The notes under the pieces were generated by a model, which did no database searches, was not told the origin of the DNA, and saw only the letters and a list, made by a program, of their open reading frames with translations. From positions 1 through 5,658 of the forward strand of contig JAFACJ010000306.1 of the NCBI GenBank assembly GCA_023425615.1: a stretch of DNA of 5,658 bases. The letters run 5' to 3'. The translations under genes and the position numbers were made by a program. The stretch comes from Actinomycetes bacterium (GTDB lineage Bacteria; Actinomycetota; Actinomycetes; Streptosporangiales; Streptosporangiaceae). Shown piece by piece: positions 1 through 5,658 of this stretch (positions within the stretch are counted from its first letter, which is position 1; each line of letters opens with the position of its first letter).

Positions 1-310
1 TCTCGCACGGCGCGGGGCACAGCTTCCCGGTGAACTCCGGGAAGTTGTTGGTGGCGTGCAGGCGCTCGATGCCGCCGTGCCAGTCCTGCTTGTAGACCAG
101 GTCGTTCCACTCGGGGATGAGGTTGCCGAGCGGGCAGCCCTGGTGGCAGAACGGGATGCCGCAGTCCATGCAGCGGCTGGCCTGGCGCTCCAGGACCGGG
201 CGCTGGAAGTCCTCGTAGACCTCCTTCCAGTCACGGATCCGCACGTCCACCGGACGCCGGGCCGGCAGCTCACGCCGTGTGACCTTCAAAAACCCCTTGG
301 GGTCAGCCAT
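1..310 (-). CDS. gltD: Glutamate synthase (NADPH) small/beta subunit, N-terminal part, gene cut by left window edge
   Basis: The beta subunit of glutamate synthase oxidises NADPH on FAD and passes electrons through iron-sulfur clusters to GltB. Only the first 103 codons are present; the gene continues beyond position 1. The visible protein starts [10 protein letters not shown] and carries the family's N-terminal cysteine-rich domain: Cys47, Cys50, Cys55 and Cys59 ([15 protein letters not shown]), then Cys98 and Cys102 (KLCPAPCE). These are the expected ligands of the [4Fe-4S] clusters that connect the two subunits. The FAD- and NADPH-binding Rossmann domains would follow outside the window. 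The ATG at 308-310 is supported by AGGAGG at 318-323, seven bases upstream. The gap to the gltB stop is 11 nt and the genes are co-directional, so this is the second gene of a gltBD operon. The same N-terminal module occurs in related oxidoreductases such as dihydropyrimidine dehydrogenase, but adjacency to gltB settles the call. Confidence 0.96.
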   Translation of the reverse strand, partial: MADPKGFLKVTRRELPARRPVDVRIRDWKEVYEDFQRPVLERQASRCMDCGIPFCHQGCPLGNLIPEWNDLVYKQDWHGGIERLHATNNFPEFTGKLCPAPCE

Positions 311-317
311 CGAGGTA

Positions 318-321
318 CCTC

Positions 322-323
<2 letters not shown>
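318..323 (-). promoter_or_regulatory. gltD ribosome binding site overlapping the gltB stop codon
   Basis: A perfect AGGAGG lies seven bases before the gltD ATG. Its upstream end shares bases with the gltB TAG stop at 322-324. Ribosomes finishing gltB therefore end on the gltD initiation region. This arrangement usually means translational coupling, which would help keep the two subunits in balance; the coupling itself is inferred. Confidence 0.85.
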
Positions 324-4875
<4,552 letters not shown>

Positions 4876-4879
4876 CAAC

Positions 4880-4884
4880 CCTCC
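4880..4884 (-). promoter_or_regulatory. Probable gltB ribosome binding site
   Basis: GGAGG, within GGGAGGG at 4879-4885, precedes the ATG at 4873-4875 by four bases. The spacing is on the short side but workable. No comparable purine run precedes the alternative in-frame starts GTG 4899 or TTG 4905, so this site decides the start. If one of those upstream starts were used instead, these bases would be coding. Confidence 0.6.
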
Positions 4885-4946
4885 CGTTCGTTCACTCACT
4901 GTCAACTGACCAGTGCAGGTCGGGACGGCGTTGGCCCTGCTGCGAA

Positions 4947-4975
4947 GTATTACCTAGAGGTTACATCACTGTCGG
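4947..4975 (-). promoter_or_regulatory. Candidate gltBD promoter (weak match)
   Basis: Reading toward gltB, CCGACA (4975-4970) has four of six bases of the TTGACA -35 consensus. It is followed after exactly 17 bp by TAATAC (4952-4947), a poor -10 that keeps the TA start. Transcription would begin near 4940, leaving a leader of about 65 nt before the ATG. The candidate -35 overlaps one arm of the 4971-4988 inverted repeat, and the spacer and -10 contain the GTAAC/GTAAT half-sites, so a bound regulator would act directly on this promoter. The -10 lacks the final T normally seen, which keeps confidence low. Confidence 0.25.
4949..4964. promoter_or_regulatory. Candidate GlnR-type binding box
   Basis: On the minus strand the sequence reads GTAAC, six bases, GTAAT; on the plus strand ATTAC, six bases, GTTAC. 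Two five-base half-sites with starts 11 bp apart match the architecture described for actinobacterial GlnR, a nitrogen-response regulator of the OmpR family (GTnAC-n6-GnAAC type). A nitrogen regulator in front of glutamate synthase makes biological sense. The motif is short and degenerate, and the next positions at 11-bp spacing (CCGAC upstream on the minus strand) fit poorly. Assignment to GlnR rather than another OmpR-family regulator such as PhoP is inference. Confidence 0.25.
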
Positions 4976-4988
4976 GAACATGCCCGAC
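4971..4988. repeat. Inverted repeat GTCGGG-N6-CCCGAC
   Basis: A perfect 6-bp inverted repeat surrounds the six-base centre AACATG (4977-4982). It could be a protein operator of about 18 bp or a short RNA hairpin. No T-run follows on either strand, so it is not a convincing intrinsic terminator. It lies about 100 bp upstream of the gltB ATG, next to the GlnR-like half-sites and overlapping the candidate -35. Confidence 0.6.
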
Positions 4989-5122
4989 TGACCGGGTTGA
5001 CGAAACTTTCATCTGTCCTCTGCCGATCGGCTGGTAGCTGTCATCGTCGATCAGCTCCTGGGCACACCGTTCCCCGGCCCTGGCCGATGAACGCGACCGA
5101 GGCCGTTCCGTATCCTTACCCT

Positions 5123-5128
5123 ATGATA
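5123..5128 (-). promoter_or_regulatory. Candidate -10 element TATCAT
   Basis: TATCAT matches the TATAAT consensus at five of six positions and lies in a locally AT-rich patch. No TTGACA-like -35 is present at 16-19 bp upstream; instead the 14-bp palindrome at 5149-5162 sits about 30 bp upstream of the -10 centre, where an activator of a -35-less promoter could bind. A start near 5116 would give a gltB leader of about 240 nt. The surrounding CTATGATAG is self-complementary around one base, so the plus strand also shows a TATGAT, but no plus-strand gene is there to be driven. Confidence 0.25.
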
Positions 5129-5140
5129 GCGGGGCAAACC

Positions 5141-5201
5141 AGACCCGCCAGGTCTAGACCTGTCTGTTAACAGGTGATCAACCTCACCGTTTCAGCACGG
5201 T
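5141..5201. repeat. Chain of overlapping short inverted repeats
   Basis: Five inverted repeats overlap end to end: AGACC/GGTCT (5141-5145, 5151-5155); the GGTCT/AGACC core of the 14-bp palindrome (5151-5160); ACCTGT/ACAGGT (5158-5163, 5170-5175); GGTGA/TCACC (5173-5177, 5184-5188); ACCGT/ACGGT (5186-5190, 5197-5201). A separate perfect palindrome, CTGTTAACAG, lies at 5164-5173. Because each arm shares bases with the next, neighbouring stems exclude one another if transcribed. The cluster begins 11 bases after the upstream gene's stop, so it may shape that transcript's 3' end. No clear U-tract follows. Confidence 0.5.
5149..5162. repeat. Perfect 14-bp palindrome CAGGTCTAGACCTG
   Basis: The 14 bases are exactly self-complementary with no spacer, centred between 5155 and 5156. 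An uninterrupted palindrome is better suited to a dimeric protein site than to an RNA hairpin, because there is no loop. It contains CTAG, a tetramer usually scarce in high-GC actinobacterial genomes. I cannot name the regulator. Confidence 0.75.
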
Positions 5202-5211
5202 TTCCGGCAGG

Positions 5212-5658
5212 TCACCCCGCCGCTCTGTCGTAGAGCGCCTCCGCCTTGGCCGCCGTGACGACCAGCGACAGCAGGGGCCTGCTCGTTCCCGTCCCGGTGC
5301 CGTCGGCGCGCTCCGCCCAGGTGATCAGGGCGTAGTGCCCCATCGCCAGCCCCCGGGCCAGGCTGAACCCCTCGCCGAAACGCGCCGGGGTCTTGGCGGG
5401 GAGTTTGACGAACCCCCCCGAACCCGCGCCGAACGCCTCCACCACCCGGTCGGCGGCGTCCTCATCACGCAGGTTGTAGACCGCGACGACGACCCGGAAC
5501 TCCTTCTTGTCGTCGGTGTACAGACCGCGGACCGCCTGGACGCAGCCGCCCTCGCGCAGCGCCTCGCCGAGGCCCTGGCCCCAGACCGCCTTCCCGCAGT
5601 CCTCGTCCAGTTCCGAGGAGCGCAGGGCGAGCTTGGCGCCCGACACCTCGTCCTCCAG
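5212..5658 (-). CDS. Conserved hypothetical protein, C-terminal part, gene cut by right window edge
   Basis: I do not recognise a named family. The frame is open from the window edge to a TGA at 5212-5214, giving 148 visible residues. A GTG at 5644-5646 could be read as a start, but the frame stays open upstream of it (Leu-Glu-Asp-Glu) and no ribosome site is visible, so it is more likely an internal valine. The visible part is a soluble alpha/beta-looking segment with two cysteines (DEDCGKAVWG and EGGCVQAVRG), a hydrophobic strand FRVVVAVYNL, a stretch rich in Gly, Lys and Pro, and GLAMGHYALITWAERADG. No transmembrane helix is visible here. Two cysteines in a small domain suggest, but do not prove, an exported domain whose signal or membrane anchor lies outside the window. 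Codon bias is typical for the genome, so the gene is real. It is co-directional with gltB but 336 bp away, so probably a separate transcription unit. Confidence 0.8.
   Translation of the reverse strand: MEDEVSGAKLALRSSELDEDCGKAVWGQGLGEALREGGCVQAVRGLYTDDKKEFRVVVAVYNLRDEDAADRVVEAFGAGSGGFVKLPAKTPARFGEGFSLARGLAMGHYALITWAERADGTGTGTSRPLLSLVVTAAKAEALYDRAAG

Larger units (their letters stand above)
4876..5211. other. Non-coding upstream region of gltB
   Basis: This 336-bp stretch separates the upstream gene's stop from gltB. It is visibly less GC-rich than the flanking genes and shows no credible protein gene: the frames present are very short and lack the third-position G/C bias of this genome. It probably holds the gltBD promoter and the 3' end of the upstream transcript. 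By eye, both CTAG tetramers of the whole window fall here, at 4954-4957 and 5154-5157. The individual elements are listed separately. I recognise no known riboswitch, T-box or structured RNA family in it. Confidence 0.8.

Noticed and set aside
4876..4905. TTGACA at 4905-4900 as the -35 of a promoter immediately before gltB
   Set aside because: At 16-19 bp spacing the following hexamers (for example AGGGTT) lack the TANNNT pattern, and a start there would leave essentially no leader before the ATG.
4953..5104. Open minus-strand frame continuing upstream of the 20-codon mini-ORF, as a possible decayed gene
   Set aside because: It has no ATG, GTG or TTG start before 5012, no coding-type third-position bias and no recognisable protein similarity.
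5173..5201. Intrinsic terminator for the upstream gene formed by GGTGA/TCACC or ACCGT/ACGGT stems
   Set aside because: The stems are only five base pairs and no T-run follows on the minus strand. At most they contribute to a non-classical transcript end.
5413..5419. Run of seven C (seven G in the coding strand) inside the upstream gene, possible slippage or phase-variation site
   Set aside because: The frame continues intact through it to a sensible stop, and short G runs at Gly-Gly codons are ordinary in this base composition.

Overview
The window comes from a high-GC chromosome, almost certainly of an actinobacterium. The evidence is strong G/C bias at third codon positions, the style of the GltB and GltD proteins, and TTA, CTA and TCA codons so rare that a very long antisense frame stays open across gltB. 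The upstream partial protein reminds me of conserved proteins of Streptosporangiales/Thermomonosporaceae-type actinomycetes, but this placement is from memory and weak.

All supported genes lie on the minus strand, so the window reads right to left. From about 5658 to 5212 is the C-terminal part of an unrecognised conserved protein whose beginning lies beyond the right edge. From 5211 to about 4876 is a 336-bp non-coding stretch with a dense cluster of small inverted repeats, a perfect 14-bp palindrome, a GTCGGG/CCCGAC inverted repeat, an 11-bp-spaced pair of GTAAC/GTAAT half-sites resembling a GlnR box, and two weak promoter candidates. From 4875 (alternative start 4905) to 322 is a complete gltB, the large (alpha) subunit of NADPH-dependent glutamate synthase. 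After an 11-nt gap comes gltD, the small (beta) subunit, which runs off the left edge after 103 codons.

GltB and GltD together form the GOGAT enzyme. GltD takes electrons from NADPH through FAD and its iron-sulfur clusters. GltB hydrolyses glutamine at its N-terminal cysteine, channels the ammonia to the FMN site, and reductively aminates 2-oxoglutarate, giving two glutamates per cycle. The Shine-Dalgarno of gltD overlaps the gltB stop codon, which suggests translational coupling of the two subunits.

The coding part is ordinary core nitrogen metabolism with all key residues I looked for in place. I see no mobile element, CRISPR array, tRNA, rRNA or new defence-type system. The only part that merits a second look is the gltB upstream region.
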